Shown in pieces: positions 49,857 through 61,606 of a stretch of DNA of 64,000 bases; within the stretch, counting starts at the first letter, position 1; each line of letters opens with the position of its first letter. A program made the translations under genes and the position numbers. The DNA comes from Globisporangium splendens (taxonomy: Eukaryota; Oomycota; Peronosporomycetes; Pythiales; Pythiaceae), in the NCBI GenBank assembly GCA_006386115.1, contig VFIW01000021.1:310001-374000 (forward strand). The letters are read 5' to 3'. The notes beneath the pieces are model-generated. The model was not told the origin of the DNA, did not search any database, and worked only from the letters and a program-made list of their open reading frames with translations.

Positions 49857-50924
49857 ATGAAGCGACCAAGTGACCAAGTGAACCGTGAAGAACGTCCGTC
49901 GTCCAAGCGACAGCAGACAGCTCCAGAACTCTTCGACATCTCGCCCATTCTGAAGAAGAAGGGGGAGCTCGAGTTCTACAAGGAGCGGTTCTTCAGTTGG
50001 CGTCGGATCAACGATCGCGATGATCCGAACCAACACATCGCAGCCCAGAGAGACTCATGGCGAACATTCGTTCGTCTTGAGAACGAGAACCGAATGGAGC
50101 GTCTTCTTCGTCGTGGCAATGCTCGTGCCGAAAGAAGAACTCCTGCTGACGACAGAGCGAACCGTAGCTCTGGTCGTCGTAGTGTCACCCCTGGCGACGC
50201 TACAAGCAGTTCTCATAGCTGCGGACCACGTCGGGAACATCAGACTCCAATGTCTGACGAGGCTCCCACGTGTCCGAACTCGGTGGATATCCACGCCACC
50301 GAACTCTGTAGAAGCGTTGATGGTTCAACTGCTTCTTTCCTCGACGATGAGTCGGTCGATCTTCATGATCGACAATCGACTCAACCACCCAGCGATGCTC
50401 TCCCTGAGAGTCTAACAACGGGGGTGGGGCTGAACGAGAAAACGATTGAGCGGCTCTGGAAGTGGAAGAGTGCTCATCGTGGGCAAATCGAGGCGCTGCA
50501 GCAGCGTTGTTCGACGCTTGAGGAACGCTGCGAGAGTCTCGAGAACCTTGTCGCCGATCACGAGTCGAAGATCAACGTCCTGACAGAAGGTTCTGCCCAG
50601 TGTTCGGCTTTGGAGTCCTGTTACGAGGAACGGTTCCAACAGGTTCAGGACGAACTTGTTCGACTCCAGAAGAACGAGAAGTCTCGTGAGTTGGCTCACG
50701 ATCGCCTGTTGCGCTCTGTGGAAGAGGCAGGTTCGGCTCTCGAGGTACTTCGTGGTGAGTACCATTCTCGTCTTCAAGCGTTGGAGGCAGTGAAGGACCA
50801 ATCCTTCGACGTCCTGCAACTCCTGTACGCCGAGAAGAATCTCCAGAGCGATGAGCTGTTTGCTCTTCGCAATCAAGTGGAGAGACTTCACGATCAGCTC
50901 GATCGTTTGCGGAAGATCTCGTAG
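49857..50924 (+). CDS. Antisense ORF of element D (aORF-D), intact 355 residues
   Basis: An uninterrupted frame from the ATG at 49857 (76 nt inside the 3' LTR) to TAG at 50922-50924, opposite to gag-pol. Residues 1-20 are basic (KRPSDQ, SSKRQQ), a possible nuclear signal. Residues 25-80 hold LFDISPI, EFYKERFF and SWRTFVRLENEN. The middle is Ser/Arg/Asp-rich, with LCRSVDGSTASF and a DDES patch. From about residue 190 the protein is a long coiled coil (KTIERLWKWKSAHRGQIEAL, RLHDQLDRLRKIS end). The first 343 nt have no sense coding below them; 50200-50924 overlaps the linker and chromodomain of pol. No known family is recognised. It may be a regulator or a structural partner made from the opposite strand. 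Confidence 0.8.
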   Translation: MKRPSDQVNREERPSSKRQQTAPELFDISPILKKKGELEFYKERFFSWRRINDRDDPNQHIAAQRDSWRTFVRLENENRMERLLRRGNARAERRTPADDRANRSSGRRSVTPGDATSSSHSCGPRREHQTPMSDEAPTCPNSVDIHATELCRSVDGSTASFLDDESVDLHDRQSTQPPSDALPESLTTGVGLNEKTIERLWKWKSAHRGQIEALQQRCSTLEERCESLENLVADHESKINVLTEGSAQCSALESCYEERFQQVQDELVRLQKNEKSRELAHDRLLRSVEEAGSALEVLRGEYHSRLQALEAVKDQSFDVLQLLYAEKNLQSDELFALRNQVERLHDQLDRLRKIS

Positions 50925-53900
50925 GATCCGCAGATCCACTTGGAAGGTAAGGCTTTAGTCTACCCACATAAAATGTCGGGTGTAGACGCATGCGTGTAGG
51001 TATGTCTAGCGTGTAGGCATCACCATTGCATTTCACTACCTTGAACGGTCCGATGAACCTTGGCAGAAGCTTGGAGCTTCCCAAGTTGGACACTGCATGT
51101 TCAGGCAGGTTCGCCGTGCTAAGCAATACAAGATCATTGATCTTATATACTTGCTTGTTCTTCCTTCCGCTCTTGTCTGCTTGTTCCTTTTGCAGATCTT
51201 GAGCCTTCGCGATTGCGTCTCGAACAAACCTCACAACGGCTTGTCTCCTCACAATAAAGTCATCGACTTGCTGCTCTTCACGACTTGTTAGGTCGTCGAG
51301 GGGTTTCATCGAGTCAAAATTGGCTTTCAACTCGGAAGCAGCATTCAGGTCGTAAGACGACTTCGGCTTGTTTCCATGAGCCGGAGTCCCTCCCCCACTT
51401 AAGGTAGAGACCTCACCCATTATGGAAGCAGGCATTCGAGGATGAATGCCATAGTTCACATAAAATGGAGAGTGACCTGTCGAGACATGCGTGGAGTTGT
51501 TCAACGCAAACTCGGCAAGAGGGAGAAACTCACTCCACTCTTTGAAAGACGTTGCGTAGCTGCGCAACACGTCTTCGAGGACACGATTCACTCGTTCTGT
51601 TTGACCGTCCGTTTCAGGGTGTGCCGCTGTTGACATGGACAACTTGGTGTCCAGAAGTCCGAAGAGCGCACGCCAGAACTTAGACGTGAAACGGGTGTCA
51701 CGGTCAGACACGATCTCGACTGGTAGTCCGTGTAGACGGAATACGACGTCTACAAAGACCTTGGCAGTCTTCTCAGCAGAGATCTCGTCCGAAACAGGCG
51801 CAAGATGAACCATCTTGCTGAATCGGTCCACAAACACAAGGATGCCATTGCGTCCATGTGTGTCTCTTGGAAGTCCGAATATGAAATCCATACTCACAGA
51901 CTTCCAACTATCCGATGGGACAGCCAATGAACGAAGTGGTGCCTGCGTGGAACCAGAGGGTTTCACTCGTTGGCAGATCTCGCAAGTCCTCACATACTTG
52001 CGTACCCACTTGCACATGTGTGGCCAGTAGTAATCCCGGGAAAGACTGAGAAACGTTTTCTCACGTCCGAGACGGCCAGCCGAAGGACTGTCATGGTACT
52101 CATACAAGAGTCGATGACGCAGACCTTCGTCGTTGGGAACGACAACCCTTGCTGTATCCCCTTTTTCGACCGCATAGTACAACAACCCATTGTGTACTCG
52201 GAAGCGGTGAACTCGCGATCTTGTGCGCGACGGAAGACCTTGCAGCGCTTTGCCCGAAGGGTCCTTGAAATACTTCAACAAGTCCTGACATGTTTCGTCA
52301 GACTTGTACCCTTCGACGATCTCTTCTCGCACTGTAGTCGTAGCTTGCACTGCGATCGCTTGAACATCTTCGCAGAGTCGACACGCTCCGTCCGTGTCTT
52401 CACTCTTGGTCTTCGGATCATAGTCCGGACGTCTTGAAAGCGCATCGGCTAAGATGTTCGTCTTGCCTGGCTTGTAGTGTACAACGAAGTTGTACTCTGC
52501 AAAGAAGGAGAACCATCTCGCCATTCTTTGCGACAAATGAGGAGTCTTCACTGCCGTACGCAGAGATGTGTGATCAGTGTAGATAGCAAAGCGCTCTTCG
52601 CCAAGCAGATACACACGGAACTTGACCAAAGAATACTTCATCGCCAGAAGTTCCTTGTCGTGAACTGGGTAGTTCCGTTCTGCGGGTCGGAGTTGTCGTG
52701 ACTGATATGACACAACTCGCTCATGACCCTCATCATCGTGTTGCATTAAGGCGCAACTGATGGCATAGTCGCTCGCATCACAGACGACGTGGAACGGCTT
52801 GTCGTGGTTTGGCAGAGCCAACACAGGAGCTTCTTGAAGACTCCTCTTGACTTCTTCGAACGCCGTCTGATGGTCTTTCGACCACTTCCACTCAACGTCT
52901 TTCTTCAAGAGCTGTGTGAGGGGTTGCACCAACGCTGCATAATTGCGTATGTACTTGTGCAAGTAGTTGGCTAGACCCAACCATTGTCGTAGCTGTTTGA
53001 CATTCTGAGGCACTGGCCAATCGTCAATAGCTTTGACCTTCTCCGGATCGACTCGAACACCGGTCTTGCCCACAAAACAACCGAGAACAGGGATCTCGGG
53101 GGCGAAGAACATGCACTTCTTCAAGTTTGCGTAGAGCTTGTTCTCACGCATGACCTGGAAAACTTGACGAAGATGATCGAGATGAACATCGACATCAGAC
53201 TTCCCATTCGTGGTCTTACTATGAACGAAAATGTCGTCAAAGTAACTTGGTGCAAATGTTCGCAGAGGCCGAAGAACGTTCGTGACCATTCGATTGAAGG
53301 TCGCAGGAGCATTCTTCAGTCCCTGTGGCATCACTAACCATTCCCACAGCATACCACTCGGGGTACTCACTGCGATTAGTGGAACATCGTCTTCGCGCAT
53401 TCGAATCTGATAGAACCCATCTTTCAGATCGATAGCACTGAAGACGGTGCTGCCAACCATTCCATCAAGGATAATGTCCTTGCGTGGAACCGGAGTATGG
53501 GTCGGAATTGTCGCGTCGTTCAGCTTGTTGAAAGCATGAACTATGCGCCAACCTCCAGTTGCCTTCTTCACACAGAAAGTGGGGCTGCAATGCGGAGACT
53601 TGCTCTCCCGCACATGACCAGCCTTAGCACGTTGTGCAAAGAACTCGTCGATTGCCTCGACTTGTTCCTTTGGCAACGGCCACTGTCTTGTGATGCAGTA
53701 CTTCGTGCCAGGAAGTACATCAATCTCATGACGAATGCCTCTGTCGAATGGCAATTCGTCCGGCACCTTGCCAGGGAAAATATCTTCATATTCCCTGGCA
53801 AGCGCATACACGGGGTTCTTCTTGAGTGCGTCCCACGACTGCTCCTCGAGCCTCTCCTTCCGTGTCTTTTCGTCCAACACATCTGCATCCGCACTCGATG

Positions 53901-55242
53901 CTGTGTTGACGAAACCTTCGTCGACCATTTCGACGATCGCACACACCTGCGCAATGTTGCCTCTCGCTAGGCTGCGCTCCAGTGTCTTCTTGCTCATTGA
54001 TGGCAAGGAAATCAACTCTCGGACTGAACTTGGAGGATTTTCAATCTTCACGTGACGGATTACATCCACGTCACCTTCTTCATTGTAGACCGCGACATTC
54101 ACAAACTCGCTTGGAATGTCTTGTGCTTGGACACTCCCTTCGTCATCACCACTTGTACCTTGATCAGGGGAACGCAGAACTCTTGACGGAACACTTCTCT
54201 TGCTGGTCTTCTTCTTGTCTTGTTGGGAAGGGTGTCTGTTCCACTTCCATTCACTCTCGTCAACGCCATCGCGAACCTTCTCGTCGTCGATGGCAAAGGA
54301 GACAGTCTTTTTCTGGCGCCTGACTGCTCCACCTCCGTTCGTCGTCTTCAAAATGGGCACCACTTGTGAACATGGGGGGCCATCGCACACCGCAATATCA
54401 CAAGGGCCATCTGGGATCTCTTCCACAGATGTATACACCCATACCACTTCATCCGTTGTTGTGCAGCACAAGTCAATATCGCGTGACTTGCCAACGGAGA
54501 TCTTCATATTCATCCAGTCAATGCTAGGTTGATAACGCTTCAACCACGGCATTCCCAGGATGATGTCAAACTTGTCATCGAGGTCGAGTAAAATGAACTC
54601 GTCTTCACCTCGGAAATCTTCACACTTGATTGCCAAACGCACCACGCGCTTCGGCATCTTCACAGTTGACCCATTTGCCAACCGGACAATCGTCATCTTT
54701 TCTTCATTCGCATCAGGCACGAAGACACCATGCCCGACGATCACTTCATTTCGAACAAAGTTGTTCGACGCACCAGTGTCAGCCAAAGCTCGTAGAGGCG
54801 TTGCAATACCGTCTACATGAACTTTGTGAACGATCAAACTTGACGTTTGGCTGACACTCTTCTCACTCATAGTGGAAACTGCATGTGCTTGATGCACATA
54901 GGGGCCAGAGTCCTGTGTCTCCACAACGTCCACAGTCCTCTTTTCCGGGCCAGTAGGAGGCCCCGCCCCTACTGTCCATTCCCGTTTTTGGCCCAGGTGA
55001 CCGCTCGAACCGGCGACCGTAAGAACGACCGTGGTTGTTCGAACGAGCACCCTGTGTCGTTTGCCGACCTGGCAAAGACACCTTGCAGTTCCGAGCAATA
55101 TGACCCGGCTTCCCGCAACGGAAACACTTCCCATCATCGCGAGGACGCTCATTTCCAGGCGTGGAAATGTACGAGATGTCCATGGGCTCGGGACCATCAT
55201 GCACGGCATTTGATTGCCGCATTGGTCTTGACGCAAACCCAT
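50200..55242 (-). CDS. pol: Element D Pol, one nonsense codon before the chromodomain
   Basis: About 1680 codons. Protease ADTGASNNFV (residues 154-163 of the open frame), RT (KATGGWRIVHAFNKLN, FSAIDLKDGFYQI, YFDD intact), RNase H DASDYAISCAL, integrase finger YHDSPSAGR ... CEICQRVKP in which the second His of HHCC is Arg (GRLG for GHLG in B and C), catalytic SMDFIFGLP, SDRDTRF, TDGQTERVNRVLED, the GPF region, linker, and chromodomain WVVESIVDHED ... YRVRWRGYPPSSDTWEP to the stop at 50200. TGA at 50574-50572 interrupts the linker; the same base change is a missense (Asp to Asn relative to B) in the antisense protein. The first 80 or so codons of the open frame precede the frameshift site and are not expected to be translated. 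Confidence 0.92.
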
Positions 55243-56017
55243 GGAACTTCGCTTGCTTCATGCTGAACTCTTCTTGCATCGCACGTTCGATAGCTTCGTC
55301 CAGCGTCTTCGGATACTCGCGGAACAGTTGGTTCCGAATCGGACCATCGTTCAGACCCGTCATGAACGTCACGACTTGCGTCGGAACGTCAATCGGCTCG
55401 TCAACGATGCTCAACACCAAGTAACGAGCACGTTGTGCATACGAGTGAAGGTCGAAACGGCCTTGACGAAGCTTGAGGAACTCAGCACGTGCACGGAACT
55501 CACTCTGTGGAGGTTCAAACGCCTTCTTGAGTTCGGTCTTGAAGTGGTCGTAGCTGGGGAAGCAGTTTAGATCAGCTAAACGCTTGCCATACGCCCAGCT
55601 CTTCGCACGACCCGCAAGGTTGGACATCGCGAACAACACTTGCTACGAAGGGTCTCGCAGTTGTCTTGCAGCGGTGGCTGCATCCAACTCGACGAACCAT
55701 CGTGAGAGGGGTTCGTTCTCTCCGCCGCGATACGGAGAGACGTCAAGCTTCAGTGGCACCGTCCTGATTGAGGAAACAGGGGTTGCGACCTGCTTCCGGG
55801 AGGACATGATCTCGTGGTGCATGAAGCTGACCACCGCACTCTTCTGGTCCTCCGGAGACGCCGATCGAAGGAGACTGACCACGGCAGCCTCTCCGATGAC
55901 ATCTCTCATGCGCTCAAGCGCCGTCCACTCATGAGAAGACAAATGAGGGAAACCCTCAATAGTCAACTCGACAGTTTCCGGTACTGCTGGACCGAGTGGG
56001 GTTCCTGTAGCATCCAT
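54863..56017 (-). pseudogene. gag: Element D Gag, nonsense codon and lost terminator
   Basis: The ATG at 56017 (MDATGTPLGPAVPE) is preferred over the longer frame, which begins with GTG. Core FPHLSSHEWTALERM, LSRWFVELDAA, then TAG at 55642-55640 where B has MQ, resuming VLFAMSNLAGRAKSWAYG, FRARAEFLKLRQGRFDLHSYAQRARYL, zinc knuckle C-FR-C-GKPG-H-IARN-C. The last part (to 54863) is out of the original frame because of the base missing at the slippery site. Confidence 0.88.
54984..54989 (-). promoter_or_regulatory. Damaged frameshift heptamer, element D
   Basis: Minus strand AAAAAC, five A where element B has six. Gag reads CCA AAA ACG and no longer meets its stop, running on to 54863. The loss of one A explains why Gag and Pol here are out by +1 rather than -1. 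Confidence 0.75.
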
Positions 56018-56136
56018 GTTCAACACAAGGATGCTCGCAGGGTCTTGGACAGGAATGCTCGACGTGTTTAAAGCCGCGTCGTCAAACCTCTTCACTTCAC
56101 TGGGTCGTTGGAAGGACCGCTCGAAGTGCTACCAGG

Positions 56137-56786
56137 TGTAAGAGGGCGCTGTTCACAACAGTCCCTCAAACACGGCACACACGCTTGTGTCAGAGGAAGC
56201 GATCTCCCGACTTGGAGGGAGGAAGAAGACTTGAGGGCTTGGAGGAAAATTTGCAACTGAATTAAAAATGGTTATGGTTCCTGTCGCTACTTACAAATGA
56301 ACCCCAAGGGATCCTACAGGTTTTATAACTAAAACCTAAACATACACAATAAAACCTATGAATCTGATATATAAAACCTTGGGTACACTGAGGTTGAACC
56401 TACGGGATCTTCTAGAAGCTTGAACTTCAAGTCTTGTATAAAACCCCTGCAAAGTGATTGGTTCGCGCCACTCACTTCAGGTGGCAGAGACACGTCGGTC
56501 TCATCGCCAGTCCAGTTTCCCAAGCAGGAACCATCACTCAGTACTTGATTAGTACATGGATGTCATTGCTCTGTACTGATTAGTACATGAGAACAACATT
56601 CTGCACTGATCAGCACAGAGAACACTCGTGACGTCATCGAATGGCGTCACACGTGCATGTGGGGACTGTATTACTGTAATCCCTTTGTTATTTGTGTCTC
56701 CACAATGCACGCTGAAGGTGGTGTGTGACACACTATATCTGGGAACAGATCCACCTTCATGTAATGGCTGGTTATGGCGCATTACA
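56137..56786 (-). repeat. Element D 5' LTR
   Basis: 650 bp, TGTAAGAGGG...CGCATTACA. It is some 32 bp longer than 49163-49780, mostly near the start. At its right edge element E begins in mid-pol (GCAAACTCG). Confidence 0.92.
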
Positions 56787-59700
56787 GCAAACTCGATCGT
56801 TCCAAGGTGGCTCACCCAATCGTCTCCATGGTATGACACCATGCATCGCAGCGCATCTTCCAACACGAGGTTCTGACGCTCGGTTTGTCCGTCTGCTTGC
56901 GCGCGATGAGACGTTGTCATGCTCAGCTTGATACCCATGAGCTTGGTCAGCGACTTCCAAAAGTCCGACGTGAACTTGGGATCGCGGTCGCTGATGATGA
57001 CCTTCGGCAAACCGTGGTGACGAACCACTGCCTCGAAGAATACCTTGGCGGTACCTTCGGCATCTGCTGTCGAGTGTGTTGGATGGTACTTCGGACGCTT
57101 CGACAACTTATCCACCGTGACAAAGATTGCATCAAAACCTTCGGACACTAGAAGTCCGGTGATGAAATCCATCGACACAACATCCCAGCATTCTTGGGGC
57201 GTCGGAATTGGCATCATCAAGCCGATCTTCTTCCGATTGTTCGACTTCCATCGTGCACAAGTCTGGTAACTGCCAACATACTCGTGAATGTCTTTTTCCA
57301 AGGCGGGCCAGTAATACCATTGAGCCGCCTTTAGCTGTGTTCGACGAACTCCTGGATGAGCAGCCACAGGAGCATCGTGAAACTCTTGAATAACATCTGT
57401 GACCAACTTGCTCGAGTTTGGTACACACAATCGCAACACCGGGTGCTTCGTTCGCAAGAACAGAAGACCGTTGCGCTTCTCGAACTTCTCGTTCCCTTCG
57501 CGACTCTGCCACACCTTGGCAAAACTTGGGTCGCGGGCATAGCCAGCTTGAAAGGCTTTCTTCGTCGCTTCGGACAAGTGAACACTTGCCCACTGTGTGT
57601 CGACGGTGTGGACTTGCTCTTGCCGTACTGCCACGGCGCGTCTCTCCCCCCGAAAGTCCACAGCGGAGAGAAAGACGGAGCAATCTGAATCAGGCAAGTG
57701 GCGTAGAAATGCCGCAGATACCACAAGACGAGAAATAGACTGCGACCGAGCGTGACACGCATCATCGCAAGCGTGCACTTCGGGAGTCGAGACCATGATG
57801 GATTCATCAGATGGCTTGTCATCTTCCAGTCCTGGTCGAGACAAGGCATCAGCAACCACATTGGTACTGCCTTTCACGTGGTGCAGGACAAAATCAAACT
57901 GGGAGAAGAACGTCAGCATCCGCGCAAGCTTGGGAGTCACCTCCTGATGATGTAGCATCCACCGACAAGCCGAATTGTCCGTAAACACATCGAACTGACG
58001 ACCATGAAGGTAGTGTCGCCACTTTGACAACGCAAACTTGATTGCGAGCAGCTCTTTCTCATGAGCAGGCCACTTTTCCTCATACTGCCCAAACTTCTTT
58101 GAATAGAAGGCAATGGGAGCGTCAAACCCGTCGATCTTTTGAGACAAGACACCGCCCATGCAGTAGCCCGAGGCATCCGTTGTTACCGTGAACCGACGGT
58201 CAAAGTCAGGTAAACGCAACGTCGGAGCCTGTTGCAGTGCCAACTTCAAGGCACGAAAGGCGTGATCATGTTCGGATGACCATGTGCACTTTGCATCCTT
58301 CTTGATCAGCCTATGCAGCGGCAACGCAATCCGCGCAAAGTCGCAAATAAACCGACGATAGTATCCGGCGAGACCGAGAAAACTCAACAATGTCTTCTGC
58401 GTCGTCGGAGTAGGATACTTCTCGATCGCGGTTGTCTTCTTTGCGTCGACTTGGATCCCTTCAGCCGTGACTGTGTGACCGAGGAAATGGACACTGGACT
58501 TGCCGAACTCGCACTTGGACAGGCGAGCGTACAACTTCTCATGACGGAGGACTTCACAGACCATCACCAGATGTTGCGCATGATCTTTCATCGAGCGGGA
58601 GAAGATACAGATGTCGTCGAGATACACGACAACAAACTTGAATTTGCCAAAGAGTACTCGCATAAGACGAGACCATACTCCCGGCATACCCGCTAATCCC
58701 ATCGGAGCGACACACCATTGGTACGTTTCCTTTTGCGACCTAAAAGCCGTGTAAGGACGACTGTCAGGCTTCACGCGCATCTGGTGATAACCTTGCGCGA
58801 GGTCGATCACCGTGAATACCGTCGCACCGAGCATCTGATCAAAGAGTTCCTCTATGTGTGGTAGAGGAATCTTGGGGATCTTCGTCTGGCTGTTGACATA
58901 CCGATAGTCGATGACCCAACGTATCGGCACCTTTGTGTTGCCACTGCGCAGCCATTCAGCGCGCTTCACAGCCGTACCCGTCGCGGGATCCTTTTTCGGA
59001 ACACCGAAGATATTGGAGATCCATGGGGAGTTCGATACTTCAATCCCTCCCTTCTTCACGTTGTCGCGAACGAACTCTTCCAACGCGTCTTGCTCTGTCT
59101 TGGACAGACGAAACGGCGGACGCGAGCTTGGCACTGCGTCTGGCTTCGGCTGGAGCTCAAAGTTCACAGCACGCTCTGGCGGTAAGCCATCCGGAAGTAA
59201 CTCCGGGAAACAGTCCGCGAACCGATCAATGACAGGTTTCAACTCTGGTGGGACGACTGGAGAAATGTCGTTAACTGCGGACACCTTTACGACGAACAAC
59301 TCTTCATACTCTGCATTCTTGATCTTGGAGCAGATTTCACTACCGCTGCGCTCGTGCACAGAGGTGTCTTCCGGCAATGCAAACGTCTGCTTTCTCCAAT
59401 CAATGATCGGGTTGTGCTCGACGAACCATGGCTGACCGAAGATGACATCGTGGCTGTTGGGTAGATCCCATTCCGTAAACTGCATTGCCTCAAACTTCTT
59501 GTCTTGTACTTGGCACGATGCTTCCACCTCGTTCACTTGTTTCTCGGTCCTTCTGCCGTCGAATCCTTGCGCTTCGATCACTGCTGTATCCAGCACTTTC
59601 TTCACCAACCCACGCTGGATCAGGTTGGTCGAGGCGCCGCTGTCAATTAAAATGCGCACATCATTACCATCAACACGGCCGTTCACCACGAACAGGTTGC

Positions 59701-60684
59701 TCTTACGCGCAATGCCCACTGCGTTTAGCTCCGCATTGTCAAACACAATGGGATAATCCACTTCATCCACTGTCGCCAGGTTGTGCTCAACCATCGGACT
59801 TGATCGACGAGCTCGCTGTGTCGGACGCTGATATCTTGAGTTGCGCGTCGTCTGCGGCGTGCTCGCTTGTCTCTGCTGGCGCGGCGCACGACACTCTGAC
59901 GCTCGATTTCCAGGTCGATTGCAATTGAAGCAAAGGCGCTGACGCAAACACTCTTCACGACCCAAGACTCGCACATTGTCCACTTCCATCGGACTTGCAC
60001 CATTCAGTCGGTATTGGCGATTGTCGAAACGCCTGTACCTAGGTTCTGAGTGGGACCGACCTCCATCCGCAGAGCGACGATGCGAGCGGTCATAGTCCAA
60101 CGCTAGAGTGATGGCTTCCGACAACGTAGAACATCGGCGATAGCGCACCTCTGTTCGGATCGCTGGAGCTAATCCTCGCACAAAATACATGATCTCGTCG
60201 AGCTCACTCATCTCTTGTACTTGTGTGATAACATGCCTAAAACGACTGACGTAGTCGTCAAGGTCTCGACTCTGACCCTGGGATAGCTCACCCAACTGGT
60301 CACGCAAGCGCTCTTGTAGATCGGCGGGAATAAATTCGCTTCCTAGTTCTAGGAAGAATTGGTCAACCGTCTCAATCTCTGTCTTCTTCACAATGAACCA
60401 CTGGGCAGCTCCCTGCCACAGGGTTCCTCCCAACATCGCCAAAAGGCGTGGCTGTAGGCTAGCATCCTATCTGTCAATGTTCCTCGCCTTTAAATAGTCT
60501 CCGACTTGCTCTTTATATAACTGAAACGACTCTTGTAATGCTCCACTATACACCGGTAATTTACATCCCTCTAATTTATCTCTGACTCCCGTTTTACTTG
60601 CTGGAATTCTTTGATCATCTCTGCTTGCTGGTTTAGCACTGCCAGCATACTCTGCAACAACTGGGCATTCGTTGGTTCGTTCAT
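56787..60684 (-). pseudogene. gag-pol: Element E Gag-Pol, truncated, with early frameshift and stop
   Basis: Gag should start at the ATG 60684 (MNEPTNAQLLQSMLAVLNQQ), but that frame meets a stop at about 60575 and the coding moves to the frame of KLPVYSGALQESFQLYKEQV, which has TAG at 60467-60469 and then is open for 1297 codons. Domains: Gag (FQLYKEQ ... LDDYVSRFRHVITQVQEM), zinc knuckle C-FN-C-NRPG-N-RASE-C with Asn for His, protease LIDSGASTNLIQ, RT (VPIRWVIDYRYVN, FTVIDLAQGYHQM, VVYLDDICIFSR), RNase H TDASGYCMGGVL, integrase finger HPGVRRTQL ... CARWKSN (C-x2-C not intact), MDFITGLLV, SDRDPKF, ADGQTERQNLVLED, cut after TIEFA. After 56787 the open frame continues into LTR sequence and is meaningless. 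Confidence 0.88.
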
Positions 60685-60847
60685 CTTTGTACTTTTCTTG
60701 ACTTGACTTCACACTCGGTATTTTACGTAACCGGTTTCACTTGACTTGGCAGGCAGGGACGGGAGTCGAGATTCTATCTTATGGGATCTCAAAAACCAGT
60801 ATAATACGAAGCTATACTTTTATTTTTTATTTTTTAATTGTGTATTT

Positions 60848-61198
60848 TTAGTCGAACTTAGGCGGAGGAACTTGACCTGGACGCAGCTTGGCCTTCCCAG
60901 TAGCTGTACTCGATGCCAGCGGGTCTCGTAGCGCGCGGCGAAAACACTCGCCAATACCGTCGGATGCGTCGATGATTCCTTGAGCGATCCGGATTAGAGC
61001 CTTCTTTGCGCGTTTCTTCTTCAGCTTGTCTGGACACTTGTCCACGTGCTTCTCTAGCCCTTCACAGATCCGGAAAGCCCTCGTCAGACAGTTCACGAGG
61101 TCTTGACGCGCTTTATCAGCTTCTGCAGGTTTTGGCACGCCTAAGTACGTAAGGCTGCCTTGAATCGGGACCTGCTTGACGCGCGGCTTCTTGGGCAT
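60848..61198 (-). CDS. Small basic protein encoded in the element E leader, upstream of gag
   Basis: 116 residues, sense orientation, between the primer site and gag. Starts MPKKPRVKQVPIQGSLTYLG; contains two Cys-spaced helices (CLTRAFRICEGLEKHVDKC) and a Lys/Arg run (KLKKKRAKKALIRIAQGI). I recognise no family. It may be an extra retrotransposon gene or a first Gag-like module; the intact frame in a leader that is otherwise non-coding is the main support. Confidence 0.5.
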   Translation of the reverse strand: MPKKPRVKQVPIQGSLTYLGVPKPAEADKARQDLVNCLTRAFRICEGLEKHVDKCPDKLKKKRAKKALIRIAQGIIDASDGIGECFRRALRDPLASSTATGKAKLRPGQVPPPKFD

Positions 61199-61606
61199 CG
61201 AGTTGGGGAGGTTACCAACTCTGGGAGTTCACAATCGCAGTCTTGATCCTCTAATGAGGGCTTCACCTAGGCACGCCTGACGATGACACCACGGAATAAC
61301 ACCCTAAAGAACACAGACAGTTAGGGCGAACCCGAGACACCGTGTCACTATTAGAGAAACCGAGGTAGACCAGAACACAGAATTACGCACAAAAGCACGG
61401 CTGGCTCAACACTACAGGAGTTACTGCCACAGAACACCAAAGGGTCAACGCACCGACAATGATTCCGGGATTTATGTCACTAAAAGCAACACCCGTTCAG
61501 AAAGCGGCTCGAATTACAACCTCGGAGGTGCCTGGCTTGGACGACGACGGCGACTTGAACGCTTGGAAACGGCCACACTCCCCCCCGGACGCAAAGTGCT
61601 ACCAGA
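61199..61606. other. Element E leader
   Basis: Non-coding 5' leader between the LTR and the small ORF. A run of seven C at 61580-61586 (G run in the element sense) lies near the primer site. No other signal is recognised. Confidence 0.5.

Larger units (their letters stand above)
49163..56786 (-). mobile_element. Gypsy element D (minus strand), nearly complete
   Basis: 5' LTR 56137-56786, primer site 56134-56126, gag, pol, antisense ORF, 3' LTR 49163-49780. Same family as B. It has two nonsense codons (gag 55640-55642, pol 50572-50574), a damaged frameshift heptamer and one integrase finger substitution, but the antisense ORF is intact. Total 7.6 kb. Confidence 0.92.
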
